64,000 bases of DNA from Capronia americana (Eukaryota > Ascomycota > Eurotiomycetes > Chaetothyriales > Herpotrichiellaceae): the NCBI GenBank assembly GCA_016110215.1, contig JADWQD010000002.1, positions 2,418,001 to 2,482,000 of the forward strand, written 5' to 3'. A program made the translations under genes and the position numbers. Positions 12,006-20,921 of the stretch are shown here, piece by piece; within the stretch, counting starts at the first letter, position 1; each line of letters starts with the position of its first letter. The notes below the pieces were generated by a model, which saw nothing but the letters and a program-made list of their open reading frames with translations, made no database searches and was not told the origin of the DNA.

Positions 12006-12549
12006 AGTACTTGTGTGTCGGTGAAAAGTTGAATGTGCTTATATCGCGTTGGCGGAATCCTTCAGATGACACTCTACTCGGGTTATTCGTCGAGCGCAGC
12101 GGTTTTTGACATCTGTCAACACAAGAAGCATCCATCCGTACAATGGAGGCCTCGCCAGTAATGATCATCCTGCAGCAGCTGATGTTGTGTGCCTTGCAAT
12201 TCAACAGTCATTATTTTCGTCGCCTAAGTCAATGCCCAGCGGGATTTGTAATACGCCGTTCGATCCAGCCAAGAAAACTACCCATACGAATGTTGCCTCT
12301 GGTGGAAGAACTTCTCCATCATCCTCTGGCGTTTCCGCCACTGCGAGTTGCATTTCTAACAGCCTTGGGATTTTACCCGGAGTTCACGGTCCGATATCGC
12401 TTCTTGGACTATGGCTACTGTCAGAAAGGAAACAGACCGTGAGAAGGCGACCCAGCAGGAAATCAACCCGACCAGGCTCGACCCCACTGAGGGGGCGACT
12501 CAGTCGATGGACGTTGGAGTCGACGTTTACACAGAACGATGACGGAAGA
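12006..12549. other. Intergenic, upstream of the Rossmann-fold gene
   Basis: Expected position of the lost N-terminal half of the amidase. I found no GGSSGG-type signature on the minus strand here. A 44-codon plus-strand frame from the ATG at 12409 is hydrophilic and unsupported. Confidence 0.4.
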
Positions 12550-12557
12550 TATAAAAG
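12550..12557 (+). promoter_or_regulatory. TATA box of the Rossmann-fold gene
   Basis: TATAAAAG lies 118 bases upstream of the ATG at 12668, close to consensus and well placed for a core promoter. Confidence 0.6.
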
Positions 12558-12667
12558 GCTTCCTGCCATGAGAGGTCTCCATATTGTGCGCGAGGACACA
12601 ACTCTTGTTGCTGTCACAGATTCTCTATCAGCACATCCAGATCGTTCAGAAACCCCTCCTCATCAGC

Positions 12668-13714
12668 ATGGCAGCGACGTCGGGCAAAGACGTCTTTCTC
12701 ATCGGACCTGGATTCATTGGCCGCGAGGTCCTCGACCTACTGCTTGCGGAAGGATACAGAGTCACCACCCTCACCCGGCGGGAATCGTACGCAACCGAGC
12801 TTCAAAAATCGGGGGCCAAAACCGTGCTCGGCAGTCTTGAGGACAGAGATGTCATTGTCAACCAGACCGTCGCGAGCGACATTGTCATCCATACCGCAAC
12901 GGCTGATCACCTCCCCTCTGTAGAGGCCGTCATTGCCGGAATCGAACAGCGAGCGAGCCAGGGTAAATCCACCATCTTTATCCACACAAGTGGCACTTCG
13001 CTCCTCAGCGACGACGCCAAGGGTAACTACAAAGGCGACAAGATCTTCTACGACGACAAGCCAGAAGACATTGATGCATTGCCGGACTCTGCCTCTCATC
13101 GCCTGATAGACTTGGCGATCGTTCGCGCTCGCCAGAAACTAGGCACTCAGGCAAAGTTGGTCATCATGATCCCGCCCTTGATATACGGCGCGAATCACGA
13201 ATATAAACGGCTGTCGATTCAACTGCCGACCCTAGCACGCTTCGCTTTGAAGCACGGGTATGCCGGTCATGTTGGGAAGGGGGAATCAGTGTGGTCAGAA
13301 ATCCACGTCAAAGACCTGGCTCGCGGTTATCTGACCATCCTTCACTGGCTCGAGAGCACCGACGCCTCCAAAGTTCTCGACAATCCCTACTTCTTTTGCG
13401 AAAACGGGTACGAGTTCGCATGGAAAGACGCAGTGGCTGTGATCGGAAAGGTCCTCTACGACGCCGGCAAGATAAAGTCCCACGAACCTCAGACAATTCC
13501 CGAGAGCGATTTCAGTGATCTGTTCGGGAAATATACAGCTTGGGTGGTCGGATCCAATTCGAGGAGTAGAGCGAATAGATTGAGGCAGCTGGGTTGGGAG
13601 CCCAAGGAGAAACGATTAATGGAGTCACTTGTGGAGGACGAGATTCCATTGATCTTGGAAGAAAAGACAGAATTCTCCGGTTACGCTGGTGTCGCTGCCA
13701 GTGGAAGCGGGTAA
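12668..13714 (+). CDS. NAD(P)-dependent epimerase-like Rossmann-fold protein
   Basis: Single exon, 348 residues from the ATG at 12668. The open frame extends upstream, but only with a GTG and after the TATA box. The N-terminal KDVFLIGPGFIGREVLDLLL gives the GxGxxG dinucleotide site of atypical or extended short-chain dehydrogenases, followed by a basic patch (TLTRRES) that would favour NADPH. A conserved IHTSGTSLL strand and an IYGANHEYKR segment correspond to the catalytic region, though the usual YxxxK is not clean. The C-terminal half (SEIHVKDLARGYLTILHWLE, then NPYFFCENG) matches the fungal branch of NAD-dependent epimerase/dehydratases with unassigned substrates. The proper substrate cannot be read from the sequence. 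It has its own TATA box and is not obviously coupled to its neighbours. Confidence 0.85.
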   Translation: MAATSGKDVFLIGPGFIGREVLDLLLAEGYRVTTLTRRESYATELQKSGAKTVLGSLEDRDVIVNQTVASDIVIHTATADHLPSVEAVIAGIEQRASQGKSTIFIHTSGTSLLSDDAKGNYKGDKIFYDDKPEDIDALPDSASHRLIDLAIVRARQKLGTQAKLVIMIPPLIYGANHEYKRLSIQLPTLARFALKHGYAGHVGKGESVWSEIHVKDLARGYLTILHWLESTDASKVLDNPYFFCENGYEFAWKDAVAVIGKVLYDAGKIKSHEPQTIPESDFSDLFGKYTAWVVGSNSRSRANRLRQLGWEPKEKRLMESLVEDEIPLILEEKTEFSGYAGVAASGSG

Positions 13715-13946
13715 GCAGCGTACATACGAGTAGAGATGTGCTCAGATGTCATAATGAACGGAGGATGCAAAAGGGGAATGGTTTGGTGAGGCGCACTTGT
13801 CCCTCCCCTCGAAATGCGGAGAATCAAGAGAAATGCGTCATATCAACAACTCGGCGTCGATAAGATAATGCTGTTGTATGGCGTAAATTCCCCTACACGT
13901 TGTCCTGTTTCTGAGCGACGCGGGTTGCCTCGATGAGCCGTTCGTG

Positions 13947-15453
13947 ATGTTGAAGACCGCCCTGCGACAGCGGGCTGTTCGCCTGTCCTTCTCCCCGCGA
14001 AGATGGGCGTCGACACAAGGCACTGAACAACAACCATTTCCTCCTGACAACGAGTGGTCCCATCCTCCCACCAACGCCACTGTATCAGACGACGAGATAT
14101 ACCGGCTGGCAGCGAAGCCTCGCCGGCCACTGACCCTGGCAGACCTGGTCAAGTACGCACCATTGAGAGCCGTGCCCTGTGCTTACTGCGAGACTGACAC
14201 TGACCAGACATGGCAAACCACCGCTTCGAGACGCAGCGCTTCTCTCCTCCGCCAACTTCACCCTGTCGCTCCTCCCTTCGCGTCTCGCGCACCGCATTCA
14301 AGCCCTCCGAAACCTTCCCTTCATTGTGGTCTCCAACCCAAATGTCTCCAAGATATACAACAACTACCTGCACTCCCTCTCAACGCTGGAGCCGTTCTAC
14401 AAGAAGCCAATCGAGACGATTGAAGACGAGAGGAAGTTTACAGAAGCTATGGCCGACCTCGTCCGGACACATTCCAACACCATTCCCACCCTCGCACAGG
14501 GATTTCTACAATGTCGAAAATACATCGAGCCCGCTGAAGTGACCCGGTTTCTGGACCAGCACCTGCGTGCCCGGATCGGCACAAGACTGCTCGCTGAGCA
14601 ACACCTTGCCTTGCACATGGCGTCAACGGCTGATGCAATCAAGCAGAAACCCGACCCCACCCACGTAGGAGTCATCGACCTCGCCGTAAAGCCCGCGGAT
14701 ATCTTGCGCCGCTGTGAAGGATTTGTAGCCGAGGTGTGCGAATACAAATACGGAGTGCGTCCTTCGCTCGTGATTTACGGGGACCAGGCCGCAGAGTTTG
14801 CACACATTCCCATGCATCTCGAGTACATCATCACGGAGCTTCTGAAGAACGCGTTTCGCGCGACCATCGAGAGTGGCAACGAGAAGGAAGCAATCGAGGT
14901 GACCATCGCATCCGCCCCAGACGTGTCGACCACGAAGCTCGAATCTCTAAAGAAAATGTCCGTGAGCAAGGAGAACTCGTATGACTTCTCACAGGAAGGA
15001 TTAGAAGAGTATTGCTCCGACGCCGACGATCCCATGGGGCCGCTCCATTCCGCCGTCCCGTGTATAACGTTGCGGATACGTGATCGCGGAGGAGGCATCC
15101 CACCGGAAGCACTGCCCAACATTTGGTCCTATAGTTTCACCACCTTCAACAATGAAGAAGCCGCCGCGGCTGCCAACGGTGGTCTGGACAGCGAAGACAG
15201 CGATGGTCTGGGCGTCATCTCGAGCACCGGAGCAGATCAGTCCTCGATCGCAGGCCTAGGATACGGGTTACCCCTGTCGAGAGCCTACGCCGAGTATTTC
15301 GGCGGTGGGATTGCCGTGCAGAGTATGTTTGGCTGGGGCACGGACGTGTATTTGACGCTGCAAGGTATCGCCAGTACGAAGGAGATTAAGGAAGCTCCAA
15401 ACGGGTTAGAGGAGCTCCAAATGGAAAAGGAGAAAGAGGAACAGAAGGACTGA
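13947..15453 (+). CDS. Mitochondrial pyruvate dehydrogenase kinase family protein
   Basis: Two exons, 13947-14152 and 14208-15453, give 483 residues. The 55-base intron (donor GTACGC, branch CTGAC, acceptor ACCAG) joins LADLVK to HGKPPLRDAALLSSANFTLS. The N-terminus (LKTALRQRAVRLSFSPRRWAS) is a typical mitochondrial presequence. The helical BCDHK domain occupies residues about 55-240, and the GHKL ATPase domain follows with the N-box ELLKNA near 275, DRGGGIPP near 360 and GLGYGLPLSRAYAEYFGGG near 420. Such kinases phosphorylate E1-alpha of the pyruvate (or branched-chain) dehydrogenase complex and switch it off. An acidic insert with Asp/Glu and Gly runs lies between the last two boxes, and the tail is charged. 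The exact paralogue (Pkp1 or Pkp2 type) is not resolved. Confidence 0.93.
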
Positions 15454-15741
15454 TCATCTCCATACGGTTTCAGCTGGCTGCCTAACTTGGAGAGACCCAA
15501 AGGCCGCAGCATTACAGACAAAACAGCCCAAGGGAGTCCCAGAGAAGAAGGAAATACACCGCAACCGAGAGGGCAGCAGCCAAGTCGCAGATCCAATGCC
15601 GGGTACATGAAGGCTGTCAGGCAATGTCCAAGCTAAACACCGTACTTTTCGTATATGGCTATGTCAGACCGGGAAACACGGACATTTCCTACCCTGGTCT
15701 GCCCGGTGTGGCGTGGTATGTTGTACCACCAACCATGCAGT

Positions 15742-18345
15742 TCAGGTGAAGACGGCATGAATCTTCCCACTCGCCCGATCGGCCAACCTCTCCTTCATCG
15801 GCAGGCCGTACATCTCCCTCACCCACCGGCAGCAAATGCTGCGCGTGTCCTTCGGGTCCACAATCTCCTCGACATTGAAGTGCGTGGCCGTCCTCACTGG
15901 GTTCATCAACCGGAGATACTCGTCCTCCAGCTCTTTGTACCGTCTCTTGACGGCCTCGGGGCCCTCTTTCTCACCAATCTGCTTCAGCTCGTGGCGATGC
16001 CCGACTTCAATGCCTCCGTCCAGGGGCAACGAACCCCAGGTGCCCGACGGCCAGGCGATGCGCATCCACGGATCGCGACTGTCGAGCATGATGCCGCCTG
16101 CCACCCCGTACACGCGGCGGGTGATGACGCTGAAGATGGGAGTCGTGGTGCTATAGTAGGCCTTGCCTAGTTCGACGCCCCATTTCATGGTGGCGGTGCG
16201 TTCGGCGACCGTGCCGATGGCGTAGCCGGCTAGATTGAGTTAGTATAGAATACAATATATCAAAGAGCGAATAGCACGTATGAGAGAGAGAGAGAGAGAG
16301 TGTGTGTGTGTATGTAGCATAGGAAATAACAGGGCCAAATACTCACGGACATCCACAAACTGGACGACGGGCAGATTGAAGACGTCGCAAAACTTCAACA
16401 TCTTCATCAACTTCTGGCTCCCCATGGCGTCCAAGGCGCCGCTGTTGACCTCGCAGTTGAGGCTCAACACGCCGACAGGCCTGCCGCCCAGCCTCGCGAG
16501 ACCCGAGATGCCCGTGGTGCCCCACAGGGCGCCGATCTCGAACCACGAGCCGCGGTCGACGACGGACTCGATGATGGTGTAGGGATTGTACATGCGCGAC
16601 TTCTTGCGCGGGATGATGGTGCGCAGGGCGAGGTCCTCGCGATCCACGGGGTCGGCGCAAGGCAGCACGCACGGCGGGGCCTCGAACTGGCCGCAGCAGG
16701 GCAGGTAGGCGAGCACGGCGCGGATCTGGCGGAAACAGTCGGCCTCGTCGGCGGCCAGGTTGTCGATGGTGCCGTTGCGGCAGTGCACGGCAGGCCCGCC
16801 CAGGTCGGCGAACGAGAGGCCCTCCTCGAAGGTGGCGCCCTCGACGACCTTGGGCCCGGCGTTGAACAGGCTGCCGATGTCGCCCGCCATGACGCTGAAG
16901 TGGGTGCTCACGACGCGCGCGGCGCCCAGGCCGATGGCCGGGCCCAGCACCGCGCCCAGGTTCGGGATGCCCATGTTGAGCTGCTGCACGACCGTCTTGA
17001 GCACCGTCACGTGCGGCAGGTAGCTGTAGCCGTTGGTCATGATGGTGCTGACGCTGCCGCCGCCCGAGGACCCGTCGACCAGCTTGACCACGGGCACCTT
17101 CAACCGCAGCGCCAGCTTCTCGCCGTACAGCGTCTTGATCGCCACGGACCCGTCCGCGTGCCCGCTGCGGATGCTGAAGTCGTCGCTCGTCAGGTAGATC
17201 TGGCGGCTCAGCCCCGTCGCCGGGTCCGTCACACGCCCGAACCCCTGCGGGTTGTTGCTGGGCGTGAACCCCCGGACGTGCTCGGCCTGCGGGTTGGCCG
17301 CGTCCTTTTCCCACTCGACCGTGCCCGTGACGGACCCGAACTCGCGCCACGTGTTCGGGTCGAGGAGCTGCGCGATGCGTTCGCGCGACCACAGCTTGCC
17401 GCTGGTCTTTTGCCGCTGGTAGCCTCGCGACGTGAGGTCCGGTGTCTGTGCGATGCGGCGGAGCGTCGATAGGTGCCTGAGGATGTCGCTGTAGTCGTCG
17501 GGCAGGGCGGCCGATGGGTCAGAGGTTTTCTTCCTCGGCTTGCGGCCCCGTTTGGTGTTGGCTTGGGATCCGCTCTCGCTTGAAGGTGAATGTGAAGGTG
17601 GAGAGATCTGGGATGTCAGCTGCGAGAGACGGCTCGACGCGCTGGACGTCGATTGGGAGTACACCGGGTCGTCTGCTGGGGGGATGCTGCCACTGCCTGT
17701 CGCTGGACTTGGAGCACGTTGACTTGCCGGGTATGGGGGTGGCATCTGTTGTCCGTAGACGGGGTCGGCGACGGTCTTTCGCTGTTGACTACCGGGTTGT
17801 GAGGAGACCGGGTCGTCGGCTGCTGAGATCTTTCCCTGTCCTGGGCCTGGGTCGGGTGAGCCCGACGTAGCAGGTGCCGGTTGAGTTTGTGCGTAGACCG
17901 GATCGCTGGCCGTGGCTATGGCTCTCGACACCTGAGGCTGCGAATAAACCGGGTCGTTCGCCGCGTCCACTTGTCCTTGACCCTCCTGATTAGCTGCTAC
18001 TGGGCGAGGCCTTGCCCCAGCCTCGACAGGCTGGCCATATACCGGGTCGTTGATCCGGCTCACTGGCTGCTGCCCTTTTTGATCGTCCCCTCCAGCGGAT
18101 GCCTGTGAGTAGACGGGGTCATCGCTACCAGCACCTCCTGAGGCTGTAGAGGGCCTTGTGTACGACTCCTGAGACCCCGGCCGAGGTTGAGGCGGCGCAC
18201 TCACGGGTTGAGAGGTGACAGGATCGCTGACGGTCGAGGCCCGTCCTTTCGAGTCATCAACCTCGACGCCCCATGATGAGGCGTCACGCTTTTTCGAACT
18301 CATGCTGTCCCAGAAGGTGAGGACCTTGTCTTTGAGACTGCTCAT
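15742..18345 (-). CDS. Carboxyltransferase (beta) subunit of an acyl-CoA carboxylase with a DPVYSQ-repeat N-terminal extension
   Basis: Two exons, 18345-16347 and 16229-15742, give 828 residues. The 117-base intron (branch ACTAAC, acceptor TCTAG) joins FVDV to PGYAIGTVAERTATMKWG, a conserved carboxyltransferase block. Residues about 310-820 form the full two-part carboxyl transferase domain, including SSGGGSVSTIMTNGYSYLP, a GDIGSLFNAGPKVVEGAT segment, NPYTIIESVVDRGSWFEIG and RRVYGVAGG. Enzymes of this type move carboxyl from biotin to propionyl-, methylcrotonyl- or acetyl-CoA. The first 275 residues are disordered and carry eight DPVYSQ-like hexamers, followed by a basic patch (NTKRGRKPRKKTSD). 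No mitochondrial presequence is evident. It is divergent from the biotin-bearing subunit, 505 bases between starts, so the two very likely form one enzyme. The acyl substrate is unknown. Confidence 0.88.
16281..16312. repeat. Compound (GA)n(GT)n microsatellite inside an intron
   Basis: About nine GA units run into about five GT units. It lies within the 117-base intron of the carboxyltransferase gene (16230-16346), away from its branch point and splice sites. Confidence 0.9.
17600..18290 (-). repeat. Eight DPVYSQ-like coding repeats
   Basis: In the carboxyltransferase N-terminus the hexamers read, in order: DPVTSQ, DPVYSQ, DPVYGQ, DPVYSQ, DPVYAQ, DPVSSQ, DPVYGQ, DPVYSQ. Spacing is irregular (about 20-45 residues), and linkers are rich in Gly, Ser, Pro and Gln. 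The constant DPV and Q with a varying middle suggest selection on a short linear motif rather than a fresh microsatellite. Confidence 0.85.
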
Positions 18346-18850
18346 GAATGTGTGGAACCAATGCGGACGGAATGGAGTGGTGGTCAGTTGGAGCTGATTT
18401 TGATCCTCAGAGGAAGCGGTCCAGTAACACCCCCTTCTCGGCTCGTCTTGTTGACTGTCTCTTGACCTCTTTCTACGGATCCTGACGACTTACTCCCTCT
18501 CGCACGTCAATCCATGGAAGGGAAACCACAACGCCCTACCATTAGAACGGGCTCATCGACGTTGGAAGAGGCCCTGGCTCAAGGCTAATCCTCGGTTCCC
18601 TCCGCATTCTGGAGAATCCGGAGAACAGCCTCGGCCCACGTCTCGAGGTTATCCGAAGCCATAGGATAGTCCGGACACTTTAGTTCGCTCCTGTGTCCTC
18701 AAGGTACCGAGTAGACAGGGTAGACAAGTTCTTTCTTTCGCTGTCTAATTTCTGGCAGGCATACATGCATAGATAGACCTCACACGGCAAAAGCTGGCTG
18801 CATAGAGGCTGCCTCAGGCACGGGCATAAGGATTACATACATAGACAAAG
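18346..18850. promoter_or_regulatory. Shared divergent promoter of the acyl-CoA carboxylase pair
   Basis: 505 bases separate the two start codons. No strong TATA box stands out. The arrangement would allow coordinated expression of the two subunits, which is inference from layout. Confidence 0.45.
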
Positions 18851-20848
18851 ATGCCGCCACCACCCCAACGCCCCATCTCCCGCATCCTGATCGCCAACCG
18901 GGGCGAGATAGCAATCCGAACACTGCAGTCGTGCCACGAACTGCCCAACCCGCCAACGACGTTCGCGCTCTACACAGACAATGACAGCACACATGTCTCG
19001 CTGGGGCGACCACATCACGCGATCAAGGCGCCGAGTCCGGCATCGTACATGAATATTGATTACCTGATCGGCGTGGTGAGGCAGAACCAGATCGACGCTG
19101 TGCATCCCGGTTACGGCTTTCTCAGTGAGAGTGCCGAGTTCTCGAGACGGATGTGGACGGAGGCGAGCTGTGTGGTGGTCGGTCCAGGGTGGGAGGTGCT
19201 AGAACGCACGGGGGACAAGCTGATGGCCAAGACCCTCGCCGCGGAGTGTGGCGTGCCTGTCCTCAAAGCCATGGACCGGCCGACCGGTAGCGTGCAAGAC
19301 GTCAGGAGCTTCGCCGCCCAGGTCGGCTATCCTTTGATGATCAAGGCCGTGGACGGCGGTGGGGGCAGAGGCATTCGCCTGGTCAGGGGCGAAGACGCGC
19401 TCGAGAACGCCGTGCAGAGATGTGTTGGTGAATCCCCGAGTCGGCTGGTCTTTGCCGAGCAGGCCGCTGTGGATGGATACAAGCACGTCGAAATCCAGAT
19501 CATCGGTGATGGAAGAGGCGGAGTCAAGCATCTGTGGGAACGAGACTGCAGTGTCCAGCGGCGGTTCCAGAAGATCGTCGAAGTCGCTCCTGCGCCCGTC
19601 CGAGGCCGCGCTGTCGTCGCGCAAGTCATCGACTCGGCCGTGAGGATGGCCAAGCAGCTGAAATACCTGGGCCTTGGAACATGGGAGTATCTGGTCAACG
19701 TCAAGCAAAACCGGTTCTTCTTCCTGGAGATCAACCCGAGACTGCAGGTGGAGCATACCATCACCGAATGCATTACCGGAGTCGATCTGGTCAAGGAACA
19801 GCTGCTCCTTGCTCAAGGGATACAGAACCTAGAAAGCGTCCACTCTGGAAACGCGGACAAGGCACCACCCTCGGCATCGATACAGTTAAGACTGTGTGCG
19901 GAAGACCCCCTCTCAGGGTTCTCCCTAAGCATTGGAAAGGTCACCGACGTACAATTCCCCACGGGTAACGGAGTCAGAGTTGACAGCCACCTCTCACGCG
20001 GAGGAGTGGTGGGCTCCGACTTCGACAACATGATGGCAAAGATCATCGTCACATCCTCGACGTTTGGCGACTGTGTTGTGAAAGCACGACGAGCCCTGGA
20101 AGAGACCAAGATCGCAGGAGTCAAGACGAATTTGAACCTCCTCAAGGCTATCCTGGCCGACCAGACCTTTGCCTCAGGCGAAGCCGACACAAGCTGGTTG
20201 GAAACGAACCTGGAGAGTCTCGTCCAGTCCGGCGAACACCTGGCCAGCACAACCGACAGCCTCGACGCGTCGATACCGAAACTGTCGCTGAACAGCAGCC
20301 AAGCATCGGCCGTTGCTGCCTCGGCGACGCCTTTCAGGAGAGGTGACGCCTGGACGCTGGTGCTGGAGGACGCCAGGACCGAGCCGGCCGGGCCAACAGC
20401 GAAACCGCCAGCGCATCATCTCGCCATCGAACGGGTCACTCGCAATGAATTCCCCGAGGCTCTGATCGCTGACGTCTCGTACACGGTCCCGGGCCAACAG
20501 CCGCAGATCTACAAGATGACGCTCAACAGCACGACATCCTCGGCAGACGCCACTGCCTCGACTCACAGGAGAGGTGATCCCAGCAACAAATCGCATGTTA
20601 TACTGCCCATGAGCGGGAAGCTGGTCGAGGTCTTGGTTGAAGAAGGGGACGAAGTAAAAGAAAACCAGGTGATAGCTTTTGTCAAACAGATGAAGATGGA
20701 GTTGGAAGTCCGAAGTCCCCGAGCAGGCATCGTGAAGTGGGCGATTGAGATGGAAAACGAGGAGGGGGACGATGTTGCGGAAGGAGTGTTATTAGTGGAA
20801 TTGGAAGAGGAGAATCTACAGAAGCCGGAGATCAGGTCCAGACTGTGA
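18851..20848 (+). CDS. Biotin carboxylase plus biotin carrier (alpha) subunit of an acyl-CoA carboxylase
   Basis: Single exon, 665 residues from the ATG at 18851. Biotin carboxylase domain: residues about 9-460, with ISRILIANRGEIAIRTL, the HPGYGFLSESAEFSRR block, the ATP-grasp glycine loop (KAVDGGGGRGIRLV), ERDCSVQRRFQKIVE and FFLEINPRLQVEHTITE. The biotin carrier domain (about 585-655) has the biotin lysine at residue 615 in the sequence FVKQMKMELE. The usual pentapeptide is EAMKM, so the Ala before Met is Gln here. The linker between them is short. No targeting peptide is visible, in contrast to mitochondrial propionyl-CoA and methylcrotonyl-CoA carboxylases, so a cytosolic enzyme is possible. 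Together with the divergent carboxyltransferase gene it makes a two-subunit carboxylase; the acyl-CoA is not identifiable. Confidence 0.9.
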   Translation: MPPPPQRPISRILIANRGEIAIRTLQSCHELPNPPTTFALYTDNDSTHVSLGRPHHAIKAPSPASYMNIDYLIGVVRQNQIDAVHPGYGFLSESAEFSRRMWTEASCVVVGPGWEVLERTGDKLMAKTLAAECGVPVLKAMDRPTGSVQDVRSFAAQVGYPLMIKAVDGGGGRGIRLVRGEDALENAVQRCVGESPSRLVFAEQAAVDGYKHVEIQIIGDGRGGVKHLWERDCSVQRRFQKIVEVAPAPVRGRAVVAQVIDSAVRMAKQLKYLGLGTWEYLVNVKQNRFFFLEINPRLQVEHTITECITGVDLVKEQLLLAQGIQNLESVHSGNADKAPPSASIQLRLCAEDPLSGFSLSIGKVTDVQFPTGNGVRVDSHLSRGGVVGSDFDNMMAKIIVTSSTFGDCVVKARRALEETKIAGVKTNLNLLKAILADQTFASGEADTSWLETNLESLVQSGEHLASTTDSLDASIPKLSLNSSQASAVAASATPFRRGDAWTLVLEDARTEPAGPTAKPPAHHLAIERVTRNEFPEALIADVSYTVPGQQPQIYKMTLNSTTSSADATASTHRRGDPSNKSHVILPMSGKLVEVLVEEGDEVKENQVIAFVKQMKMELEVRSPRAGIVKWAIEMENEEGDDVAEGVLLVELEEENLQKPEIRSRL

Positions 20849-20921
20849 CAGGCTCTTCTCATAGATTACAAATTTTGCCTGGCTCAACGAAACAACATTC
20901 TATCAACCATCGCCGTGGCGT

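Noticed and set aside
12409..12543. 44-codon plus-strand ORF upstream of the TATA box
   Set aside because: Short, hydrophilic, no similarity and no supporting signals.
12106..12840. 244-codon plus-strand frame overlapping the Rossmann-fold gene start
   Set aside because: It runs into the conserved gene in a different frame and shows no recognisable protein features.
16343..17472. Long Arg/Ala-rich frames on both strands
   Set aside because: Shadows of the GC-rich third codon positions in the carboxyltransferase gene.
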